Source: Bacteroidaceae bacterium
Lineage (GTDB): Bacteria; Bacteroidota; Bacteroidia; Bacteroidales; Bacteroidaceae
Direction of reading: 5' to 3'
Length of the DNA stretch: 34,925 bases
Assembly: GCA_017416805.1 (NCBI GenBank)
Contig: JAFQBB010000015.1
Location: 1-34,925 of the forward strand
In this document: positions 17,592-24,399 of the stretch, piece by piece
Numbering within the stretch: the first letter of the stretch is position 1
Layout of the letters: the number at the start of each line of letters is the position of its first letter
Translations under genes and position numbers: made by a program
Notes under the pieces: generated by a model
Databases searched by the model: none
Told to the model about the DNA's origin: nothing
What the model saw: the letters and a program-made list of their open reading frames with translations, nothing else

Positions 17592-18697
17592 ATCTTCGCC
17601 AATTCAAATTGTACACGCACACGGGGACCTTCAGGATAATCCTCTACCACCTCAGTCATTGCGCTACACAAACCTTCAACAATGCTCATACTCAGTTCGT
17701 CAGGCTGGCGACTTTTATCCTTCAACACGGAAACAATACCGACGGGCATCAGCAATTCCAATGAAACAGTCTCGTTCTTTTCCGAATAGCGGAGGGCCAA
17801 ATCCACTTCACCTTTGTCCAACGGGACGAGCTGAAGCACCTCTTCGGTAAGCAGCTGTACACGGAATTGAACGGGTTGTGACAAGAAGTAACGCTGACAG
17901 AACTGCATCATGCCTGCCTGCAACTGGTAGAGGTCATACTTAGGTGAGTGGATGGAATAGCAATAATCACGAATGCGGTTGATGAACACGCGAGTACGCT
18001 CTTTTTGCGGATGTTCAAAAATCTCTTCTGGAGTACCTTCCTCATAAACAATACCTTGATCCATGTAGAATATACGAGTGCTGACATCGCGTGCAAAACG
18101 CATCTCGTGGGTCACAATAACCATTGTCATCCCTTGCTGTGCCAAGCTACGGATAACACCCAGCACTTCACTCACCATCGTAGGGTCAAGCGCAGAAGTT
18201 GGCTCGTCAAACAAGATAATTTCAGGTTCCATAGACAAGCAACGGGCAATGGCGATGCGTTGTTTTTGGCCGCCCGACAATTGGGAGGGCATGGCTTTTG
18301 CCTTTTCGGCCAATCCCACCATTTCCAGCAATTCTATGGCACGCTGTTCAGCCTCCTTGCGCGACTTGCCCAACAATTTTACGGGACCAATGCACAAATT
18401 GTCCATGATGGACATGTGGTTGAACAGATTGAAGTTCTGGAACACCATGCCCATCTTCTGTCTCAAATGAGGCACATTTGTTTTGGACGACATCAAATCC
18501 TGACCATCCACAACAATGCTTCCACCCGAAGGACGTTCAAGCAGATTCAAACACCGCAAGAACGTGCTTTTACCCGTCCCTGAAGGACCGATAATGGAAA
18601 TAACTTCTCCCTTTTGGATAGTGGCGTTCACATCGCGCAACACTTCCAATCCGTTACTGTATGTTTTCTTCAAATGAGTAACCTGTATCATAATCAA
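17588..18697 (-). CDS. Polar-amino-acid-type ABC transporter ATPase with extra C-terminal domain
   Basis: Residues 1-240 are a complete GlnQ/HisP-type ATPase: Walker [10 protein letters not shown] (37-45), Gln87, signature LSGGQKQR (140-147), Walker B ILFDEP (161-166) and the switch His197. The family ends near 245, but this protein runs to 369. The extra 125 residues look like a degenerate GHKL/anti-sigma fold: a helix with [10 protein letters not shown], strands GEVDLALRY and [10 protein letters not shown], a helix with [15 protein letters not shown], and a last strand VRVQFEL. The Asn and glycine ATP motifs are missing. The protein should power the fused permease encoded just upstream (4-base overlap). 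The tail may link transport to the partner-switch proteins, which is an inference. Confidence 0.88.
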   Translation of the reverse strand: MIMIQVTHLKKTYSNGLEVLRDVNATIQKGEVISIIGPSGTGKSTFLRCLNLLERPSGGSIVVDGQDLMSSKTNVPHLRQKMGMVFQNFNLFNHMSIMDNLCIGPVKLLGKSRKEAEQRAIELLEMVGLAEKAKAMPSQLSGGQKQRIAIARCLSMEPEIILFDEPTSALDPTMVSEVLGVIRSLAQQGMTMVIVTHEMRFARDVSTRIFYMDQGIVYEEGTPEEIFEHPQKERTRVFINRIRDYCYSIHSPKYDLYQLQAGMMQFCQRYFLSQPVQFRVQLLTEEVLQLVPLDKGEVDLALRYSEKNETVSLELLMPVGIVSVLKDKSRQPDELSMSIVEGLCSAMTEVVEDYPEGPRVRVQFELAKI

Positions 18698-20190
18698 CGT
18701 GCTTTTTTACCGATAAAATCAAGAACTGACGCAAATATCCATGCCAAGATGAAATAGAGCAATGCCACCATCAGCAACGGGAAAAAGGCATCGAATGTAC
18801 GCGAACGGATGATGTCGCTGACCTTGGTCAAGTCCTGCACAGCTATGTAACCGACAATGGAAGTCATCTTTATCAACGAAATCAATTCTCCCTTATAAAC
18901 AGGCAACACCTGCTTGAAGGCTTGCGGCATTACAATGTGGAAGAAGGTCTGCACAGGTGTAAAGCCCAATGCCACACCAGCCTCGGCCTGTCCACGGTCC
19001 ACACTCTCGATAGAGCTGCGGAACATTTCGCTGACGTAAGCCGCAAAATTCATGCCGAAAGTGATAATAGAAACTGTCACGGCATCAATGGTAGTCCCGG
19101 CAAACACCACATAGAACATCAGCATCAGCAACACCAATACAGGAGTGCCTCGCATGACACTGATATACAAACTTGCTACGCTCCTGAGTGACGCATGACG
19201 GCTCATACGCATCCAGCATACTATGGCACCAAGCAAGGTTCCCAACAATGCGGCCAAAAGGGAAATAAGAGCTGTCAGTTTCAAGCCATTCCATATCATC
19301 AGATAACGGTCTTCTTCGATGACGTTCAGGTAAAAGCTATCCTTCACCCCTTGAAGGATTCCTTTGCCGCCCACATTGGTTTCCGCAGCCTGCTTGGCGG
19401 AGTTCTCGGCACGGATACCAATCAACGAACCGCACTCAAAATAGGGGTCACTGAAATCGATGGCCTCAGCACGGGCAGGAGTGATATTCACCGCCGCCAC
19501 TATCATGTCGTGCTTTCCGCTAATCAATGCGGGAATAACTGAAGCGAAGTTCATGTCGCTCCACTCGATGGGGCGTCCTACATACTGGGCAAAGCGTGTG
19601 GCCAACTCGATGTCAAACCCCACCAACTTACCATTCCTGATGAAATCCAACGGAGGGGATGTAGAGCAGGTTGCAATACGGATTGGTTCGGCATCCTGTG
19701 GCAAGGGGATGTCGGGCATTTCCGCCTCGTTGGCATGATACATCCAACGGTCATAAATCTCATCATACGTTCCGTCTGCTTTGATTTTTGCCAAAAAATC
19801 GTTGAATTTCAAGCGCAACTCCACATTCTTGTTTTTCCCGAAGCAGAATCCCATGGTGGCCGTAACCAAGGGTTTTTCAAGATAATCCAACCCCTTTACG
19901 GTTTGCGAATGGTAGAGGAAGATGTAGTCGTCCAACACCACAGCCTCGCAACGCTTGGTGGCCAAGGCTTGCACCACATCGGCGGCATTGTCGATACGCA
20001 ACACTTCCACTTCGGGATATTCCTTCTCGATGATAGCTTCCTGGAAGCATCCCGTCAGTGCAGCCACCTTCCGCCCGTTCAAGTCGTCCAGCGTGCGGTA
20101 CACTGGCAATTGCTCCGCCTCCTGCTTTGCACCACAAGCGGCAAGCATACAAAGGAGCAAACATACAAATGGTTTTGTGATTCCTTTCAT
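18694..20190 (-). CDS. Lipoprotein substrate-binding domain fused to HisM-type ABC permease
   Basis: The 498-residue protein begins with a lipoprotein signal (LAAC, Cys19). Residues about 30-150 match the second half of an SBP_bac_3 binding protein: [23 protein letters not shown], and the family's usual C-terminal ending [12 protein letters not shown]. Residues 165-265 match the first half: [28 protein letters not shown], and DFSDPYF from 245. The two halves are thus in swapped order. From about 295 comes an integral-membrane permease domain with about five helices and the EAA-type loop [10 protein letters not shown]...IVMPQAFK. It should import a polar amino acid or similar solute with the ATPase encoded next, whose start overlaps its end by 4 bases. 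Confidence 0.88.
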   Translation of the reverse strand: MKGITKPFVCLLLCMLAACGAKQEAEQLPVYRTLDDLNGRKVAALTGCFQEAIIEKEYPEVEVLRIDNAADVVQALATKRCEAVVLDDYIFLYHSQTVKGLDYLEKPLVTATMGFCFGKNKNVELRLKFNDFLAKIKADGTYDEIYDRWMYHANEAEMPDIPLPQDAEPIRIATCSTSPPLDFIRNGKLVGFDIELATRFAQYVGRPIEWSDMNFASVIPALISGKHDMIVAAVNITPARAEAIDFSDPYFECGSLIGIRAENSAKQAAETNVGGKGILQGVKDSFYLNVIEEDRYLMIWNGLKLTALISLLAALLGTLLGAIVCWMRMSRHASLRSVASLYISVMRGTPVLVLLMLMFYVVFAGTTIDAVTVSIITFGMNFAAYVSEMFRSSIESVDRGQAEAGVALGFTPVQTFFHIVMPQAFKQVLPVYKGELISLIKMTSIVGYIAVQDLTKVSDIIRSRTFDAFFPLLMVALLYFILAWIFASVLDFIGKKAR

Positions 20191-20240
20191 GTCAATAAAA
20201 TATCTTTCTATGTACTCTTTTATTCTCTGTTCCGTCTGCT

Positions 20241-21275
20241 TTACCTACGGCTACTATTCCTTATTTTCTGCAACATCATCTGATTCCATTCGGTTGAGCC
20301 GGGTAGTTGATAACGGCAGTTACCCTTCGTGGAGGGAGTAAAGATGGTTTCTGCCTGTGGAGTGATGGAGACGTATCCACGTCCGGAGAGTGTAAACAAA
20401 GTGTCGCCCTCTACGGCGTGAATCACGGCCAAGGGGTCCCACATCTTTTGCCCCGTATTGCAATCGTAGTTCAGATAGACTTGGCGGATAGGATGATGTT
20501 CGTCCCACGCATAGTCGGCAATCACCTGATTAACCGGATATTCGACACCATCGCCCACTTCGCCCGGAGAGAAGAGCATATCCACCTCCATGGGCCACAG
20601 TTGGAAGAATGTCTGTGCAAAATCAAGCCCCTGACCAAAATTATAATCCGGTTCAATGGCTTTTCCGAACACGCCACCCATCACATAGATGGCCTTCACC
20701 TTGCGACGTACCAGCTCAATGCCATTCAATGAAGAATATTCATCAGCCTCAGATTGCAACAATTGAGCCAAAGCCGTGACAAAACCAACGGAACAGATAG
20801 AGACTGAATGGTCAGGTTCAGCAGCCAACAGGCGACGATAGAGTTTCCATCCATCGGGGAGCGCTTCGTAATCCGTCAATGCACGTTGAAACATAGGTTT
20901 CCCGTCCGTAGCAGAAAGGGTGGGAAGGAGGCTGTAGTCAATCCAGACGGAAGGATTCTCAATACCTTCGCGCACCAATCCTACAGGCACTTCGGAGTGT
21001 CCATAATAGGTGTTCATAATGTCCGCTACCTCGGCACCTGCCACCCCTTCACGGTCAACAACCACCCCCAACAAACGGCACATGGCGGAATCGGCATACT
21101 TATAGAGCATCTGCAAGGCAAACAGGTCGTCTGTGGATGAGGGTATATCCACATCAAGAATAATCGCAGGGATGTCCGGACAAACCATTTCATTGTCTTC
21201 CGAAGTGCTTCCCATCAAGACACTGCTACACATTGCTACAATAGCGACAGACAGGAGTTTTAACGTCGTTTTCAT
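20241..21275 (-). CDS. Secreted nucleoside-hydrolase-like protein
   Basis: The 344-residue product has a signal peptide (MKTTLKLLSVAIVAMCSSVL). The Asp-rich loop of nucleoside hydrolases follows in altered form: LDVDIPSSTDDLFAL instead of the canonical DTDPGxDDA. Other family marks are present: YVMGGVFG, EPDYNFGQGLDFAQ at the nucleoside-binding Glu/Asn site, and MWDPLAVIHA near the end. The fold is therefore clear, but the calcium-binding Asp spacing is changed, so activity is not assured. The likely role is releasing a base or handling a ribosyl compound in the periplasm. It is 50 bases upstream of the fusion gene and is probably the first gene of the operon that ends with a purine permease. 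Confidence 0.8.
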   Translation of the reverse strand: MKTTLKLLSVAIVAMCSSVLMGSTSEDNEMVCPDIPAIILDVDIPSSTDDLFALQMLYKYADSAMCRLLGVVVDREGVAGAEVADIMNTYYGHSEVPVGLVREGIENPSVWIDYSLLPTLSATDGKPMFQRALTDYEALPDGWKLYRRLLAAEPDHSVSICSVGFVTALAQLLQSEADEYSSLNGIELVRRKVKAIYVMGGVFGKAIEPDYNFGQGLDFAQTFFQLWPMEVDMLFSPGEVGDGVEYPVNQVIADYAWDEHHPIRQVYLNYDCNTGQKMWDPLAVIHAVEGDTLFTLSGRGYVSITPQAETIFTPSTKGNCRYQLPGSTEWNQMMLQKIRNSSRR

Positions 21276-21321
21276 AGTCTTTTGATAGTATTACAAAAGG
21301 TATATTGTCTGAATAACGGTG

Positions 21322-21350
21322 CAAATGTAGTAAAAGATTTGAATAATCAA
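21322..21350 (-). promoter_or_regulatory. Likely promoter of the eight-gene operon
   Basis: On the minus strand TACATTTG (complement of 21322-21329) matches TAnnTTTG, with TTG (21348-21350) 18 bases upstream as a short -33 box. It would start transcription about 40 bases before the nucleoside-hydrolase-like gene. Confidence 0.5.
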
Positions 21351-21439
21351 GGCTTCAAGGAGAAAAATATTAAAGGAGGTTCTACAAATCAGCTTCCGGA
21401 CTTATTCTCATAATTGACAGGAATTTCCTTTTGCCGTCT

Positions 21440-21508
21440 CTGCCAACCCGTGTTGGCAGTACTCTGCCAGCAACTTGGCAGTCTTCTGCCACTATGGAGG
21501 CAGTAGGC
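21440..21508. repeat. TGCCA...TGGCAG iterated palindrome, three units
   Basis: CTGCCA followed by TTGGCAG (or GAGGCAG) recurs three times, with TGCCA at 21441, 21465 and 21487, a spacing of 24 and 22 bp. Each unit is a small dyad. It lies in the divergent gap between the operon promoter and dapA, with no gene over it. Confidence 0.75.
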
Positions 21509-21626
21509 CTCATCCATAAACAAGGGCAGATACATCCCTGTCATGTATAGCATTCAATTGCTCTCAAAATTGCAATAAAGTCGATAATTTGTCAAGCAAA
21601 ATGCTGTGTTTACCGAATTTATTTTG

Positions 21627-21634
21627 TAATTTTG
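21627..21634 (+). promoter_or_regulatory. -7 element for dapA (TAATTTTG)
   Basis: TAATTTTG matches TAnnTTTG and lies 44 bases before the dapA ATG. The -33 position has only a weak TGTG. Confidence 0.5.
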
Positions 21635-21678
21635 CGGCCAATTAGTTTAAAATTGAAACGAAAGAAAACGTTATCTAT

Positions 21679-22572
21679 ATGATATACCATAAATTCAAAG
21701 GAATGGGCGTGGCCCTTATCACTCCGTTTAAGGAAGATGGCTCGGTGGATTATCCGGCCTTGATGCGCATGGTGGACCACTTGGTGCAGAATGGTGCAGA
21801 CTTCCTGTGTGTACTGGGTACCACGGCCGAAACCCCGACACTGACAACGGAAGAGAAACGAGAGATTACCCGCCTGGTTGTGGAGCGTGTGAACGGACGC
21901 ATCCCCATCATGCTGGGTTGCGGAGGAAACAATACACAAGCCGTCATTGATTCGTTGAAAAACGATGATTTCACCGGCATCGATGCCATCCTTTCCGTAG
22001 TACCTTATTATAATAAACCCTCGCAAGAAGGCATCTACCAGCACTATAAGGCCATCGCTGAATCGACCGACCTGCCCATCGTGCTCTACAACGTACCGGG
22101 ACGTACGGGCGTGAACATGACGGCAGAGACAACCTTGCGCATTGCACGCGACTTCAAGAACGTCATCGCCATCAAGGAGGCTTCGGGCAACATCACGCAG
22201 ATGGACGACATCATCAAGAACAAGCCGGAGAACTTCGACGTCATCTCTGGCGACGACGGCATCACCTTCCCGCTCATCACATTGGGTGCCGTGGGAGTCA
22301 TCTCGGTTATCGGAAATGCCTTCCCCAAGGAGTTCAGCCGCATGACCCGTCTGGCTCTGCAGGGCGACTATGCCAATGCCTTGAAGATTCACCACAGTTT
22401 CACCGAACTGTTCAGCCTCCTTTTCGTGGATGGCAATCCTGCCGGTGTGAAGGCCATGCTCAATGCCATGGGCATGATTGAGAACCGTCTGCGCCTGCCG
22501 TTGGTGCCCACACGCATCACCACCTTTGAAAAGATGCGCCAGATATTGCAAGAACTGCACATAAAGTATTGA
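21679..22572 (+). CDS. dapA: 4-hydroxy-tetrahydrodipicolinate synthase
   Basis: DapA condenses pyruvate with aspartate semialdehyde, the first committed step toward lysine and diaminopimelate for the cell wall. The 297-residue TIM barrel is of normal length. Catalytic residues are visible: the Schiff-base Lys166 in VIAIKEASGN, Tyr137 in YNVPGRTGVN, and the CVLGTTAETPTL substrate loop near residue 50. It appears to be a single-gene unit. A perfect 16-bp inverted repeat 20 bases after the stop is a likely terminator. Confidence 0.94.
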   Translation: MIYHKFKGMGVALITPFKEDGSVDYPALMRMVDHLVQNGADFLCVLGTTAETPTLTTEEKREITRLVVERVNGRIPIMLGCGGNNTQAVIDSLKNDDFTGIDAILSVVPYYNKPSQEGIYQHYKAIAESTDLPIVLYNVPGRTGVNMTAETTLRIARDFKNVIAIKEASGNITQMDDIIKNKPENFDVISGDDGITFPLITLGAVGVISVIGNAFPKEFSRMTRLALQGDYANALKIHHSFTELFSLLFVDGNPAGVKAMLNAMGMIENRLRLPLVPTRITTFEKMRQILQELHIKY

Positions 22573-22591
22573 GTATAAGCCCAAAAGTATT

Positions 22592-22658
22592 TTAGGCGCG
22601 GATTATGCGGATTGCACGGAAATATCCTTCCATGCTCTTCCACATAATCCGCGCCTAA
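22592..22658. terminator. Inverted repeat after dapA (GGCGCGGATTATG family)
   Basis: TTAGGCGCGGATTATG (22592-22607) and CATAATCCGCGCCTAA (22643-22658) are perfect inverted copies, followed by TCTTTTATATA. Its words resemble the elements at 23829-23906 and 24302-24375. Confidence 0.65.
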
Positions 22659-22709
22659 GTCTTTTATATAGAATATTGCACACTCGGCATTAAGTTTTTT
22701 TATCTTTTC

Positions 22710-22741
22710 TTCGTCCAATTCAAAAATAGTCTTTATATTTG
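22710..22741 (+). promoter_or_regulatory. Promoter-like element before the permease/DUF5020 scar and hpt
   Basis: TATATTTG at 22734-22741 matches TAnnTTTG, and TTCG at 22710-22713, 20 bases upstream, is one mismatch from TTTG. It probably once drove the lost permease gene and may now drive hpt through the remnant. Confidence 0.5.
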
Positions 22742-22777
22742 TGGCTTAGAATAAAAAAACACATCTGATTATCTATT

Positions 22778-23225
22778 ATGCTTGAAAAACTTTTCGGATT
22801 CGACCCGAAAACATCCAGGCTGCTACGACGATGCCTACTTGGCTGGTGCTACATGGAATTGGGCAAACGCAGATTTCAGCAAGACATTCTCCGTACAGGT
22901 TTTATACAAGTACTTGGCCAACCACCCGATCAACAAACACAGTTGGCAACTCACCACCGTATGGGGTATCCATTTCGGTCAAGGCCTCTATACATTCAGC
23001 GGATATGCCGATTTGTGGCACGACAACAGTGTCAACGGTGCATTGGTACTGAGCAGCGAACCCCAATTCTGGGTAAACCTGTGGGCGCTTGACAGTGTGG
23101 ATGATGCATGCAAGCTGAGTGTAGGTGCAGAAGTGGAAATCTGTAACAATCTGGTATGGCCTACCGACGGTAAAAACAACCGCTTCTATGCCATCCCGAC
23201 ATTGGCGGCCAAATGGACTTTCTAA
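22778..23225 (+). pseudogene. Deletion scar: NCS2 permease start joined out of frame to the end of a DUF5020 outer-membrane protein
   Basis: The first 11 codons from 22778 read MLEKLFGFDPK, nearly identical to the start of the intact NCS2 permease in this window (MLTKLFGFNPK). From about 22815 another frame carries the C-terminal half of a DUF5020 protein: DAYLAGATWNWANADFSK, YKYLANHPIN, GFTGFADFW-like YTFSGYADLWHD, EPQFWVN, and a final AAKWTF typical of outer-membrane barrels. Stop at 23223-23225. The two frames differ by one base, so no full product is made. DUF5020 proteins resemble Tsx-like nucleoside channels. A permease-DUF5020 pair beside hpt has evidently lost its middle by deletion, with the junction near 22809-22825. 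Confidence 0.75.
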
Positions 23226-23261
23226 CTAACACAAGAAAAACAAATAGAAAAAATCTAACCA

Positions 23262-23798
23262 ATGAACACCGTACAAGTAAAAGACAAACAATTTGCTTTA
23301 TATATCTCAGAAGAAGAAATATTAGCCCGTGTAAAAGAACTGGCCAACCGGATGAACACCGACTTGGCAGGAAAGAACCCCCTGTTCTTGGTCATACTGA
23401 ATGGTTCATTCGTATTTGCCGCCGACCTGTTGCGCGACATCACCATCCCTTGCGAAATCACTTTCGTGCGTGTGGCTTCCTACGAAGGAGTAAGCTCTAC
23501 AGGAGAAGTCAAGCAACTGTTAGGATTGACACAAAACATTGAAGGACGCACCGTCATCATCGTCGAAGACATCATCGACACAGGCTTTACCATGAAAGAA
23601 CTGCTCCGTATGCTGGAAGAAAAGCATCCTGCAGAAATACACATCTCGTCCCTGTTGGTAAAACCCGGCAATCTGCAAGTTGATTTGGACATCCCATACC
23701 GCTGTTTCGACATCGCCAATGAGTTCATCGTGGGCTACGGCCTTGACTACGACCATGAAGGACGCAACTTGCGCCATATCTATCAGGTAGTGGAGTAA
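23262..23798 (+). CDS. hpt: Hypoxanthine phosphoribosyltransferase
   Basis: The 178-residue enzyme is predicted to convert hypoxanthine (and guanine) with PRPP to IMP (and GMP) in the cytoplasm. The PRPP-binding motif VIIVEDIIDTGFTM is exact. LVILNGSFVFAADLLR carries the N-terminal PPi loop, and FIVGYGLDYDHEGRNLRHI is the usual C-terminal purine-binding segment. It starts 36 bases after the permease/DUF5020 scar and has no good promoter of its own, so it probably relies on the element at 22710-22741. An inverted repeat follows as terminator. Confidence 0.93.
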   Translation: MNTVQVKDKQFALYISEEEILARVKELANRMNTDLAGKNPLFLVILNGSFVFAADLLRDITIPCEITFVRVASYEGVSSTGEVKQLLGLTQNIEGRTVIIVEDIIDTGFTMKELLRMLEEKHPAEIHISSLLVKPGNLQVDLDIPYRCFDIANEFIVGYGLDYDHEGRNLRHIYQVVE

Positions 23799-23828
23799 CA
23801 ACACGCTAAAATGTGTCTATTTTAACTA

Positions 23829-23906
23829 TTTAGGCACGGATTACACTGATTTACACGGATTTTGCCACATTAATTATCCGTGTAATCCGTGTAATTCGTG
23901 CCTAAA
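23829..23906. terminator. Inverted repeat after hpt (GGCACGGATTACAC family)
   Basis: TTTAGGCACG at 23829-23838 pairs with CGTGCCTAAA at 23897-23906. The inner arms GGATTACAC and ACACGGAT pair with ATCCGTGTAATCC. CACGGATTA-like words repeat inside each arm. It ends hpt and lies just before the oppositely transcribed tRNA unit. Confidence 0.65.
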
Positions 23907-23943
23907 CTTTGTATACCCATATTATAATCCTTATAAAAGCAAA

Positions 23944-23973
23944 GAATACCCTCGCTTCACAGCGAGAGTATTC
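23944..23973 (-). terminator. Intrinsic terminator of the tRNA-Arg unit
   Basis: GAATAC (23944) and GTATTC (23968-23973) enclose an inner CTCGCT/AGCGAG stem. On the minus strand the hairpin is followed by CTTTGCTTTTATA, a T-rich tail. It begins 4 bases beyond the 3' end of the first tRNA. Confidence 0.8.
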
Positions 23974-23977
23974 CTTG

Positions 23978-24051
23978 TGACTCCGACAGGATTCAAACCT
24001 GTAACCTTCTGATCCGTAGTCAGATGCTCTATTCAGTTGAGCTACGGAGCC
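23978..24051 (-). tRNA. tRNA-Arg (anticodon ACG), distal copy
   Basis: On the minus strand the acceptor stem GGCTCCG pairs with CGGAGTC, with discriminator A. The anticodon stem TCTGA/TCAGA closes the loop CTACGGA, giving anticodon ACG (inosine-modified, reading CGU/CGC/CGA). The T arm contains GGTTTGAATCC. CCA is not encoded. It is identical in sequence to the next copy. Confidence 0.95.
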
Positions 24052-24081
24052 AAATGTCAAACAAATATTTATGAAGTATCG

Positions 24082-24155
24082 TGACTCCGACAGGATTCAA
24101 ACCTGTAACCTTCTGATCCGTAGTCAGATGCTCTATTCAGTTGAGCTACGGAGCC
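24082..24155 (-). tRNA. tRNA-Arg (anticodon ACG), proximal copy
   Basis: This is a second 74-base copy, identical to the one at 23978-24051, with a 30-base spacer between them. It is the first gene after the promoter at 24185-24216, so both should come from one transcript. Confidence 0.95.
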
Positions 24156-24184
24156 ATCATATATTTGCTTTTATTTAGCGAGTG

Positions 24185-24216
24185 CAAAGGTACTGCTTTT
24201 TCCTATATCAGCCAAA
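24185..24216 (-). promoter_or_regulatory. Promoter of the tandem tRNA-Arg genes
   Basis: On the minus strand TTTG (24213-24216), 20 bases, then TACCTTTG (24185-24192) is an exact Bacteroidetes consensus promoter. It lies 30 bases upstream of the first tRNA. Confidence 0.8.
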
Positions 24217-24301
24217 CTTTTCTGATACTTTTTTTAGAGTTTTTCCTCTCTATTTTTTCAATTGCCTGATACATGGAGCGTTATATTCTCTTACATTTAA
24301 A

Positions 24302-24375
24302 GGCACGGATTACACAGATTACACTGAAAGGTACTTTTATTATACCAATCCGTGTTTATCCGTGTATTCCGTGCC
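24302..24375. terminator. Inverted repeat after htpG (GGCACGGATTACAC family)
   Basis: GGCACGGA at 24302 pairs with TCCGTGCC ending at 24375, and CACGGATTA and CACAGATTA repeat inside the left arm. It lies 25 bases beyond the htpG stop. It is the third relative of this family within 1.8 kb. Confidence 0.6.
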
Positions 24376-24399
24376 CAAAATATAGTCAGACAGATTCTA

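Noticed and set aside
21276-21439. Thiamine-type riboswitch upstream of the operon, suggested by the NMT1/THI5-like gene
   Set aside because: I found no conserved riboswitch core, and the predicted leader is only about 40 bases long.
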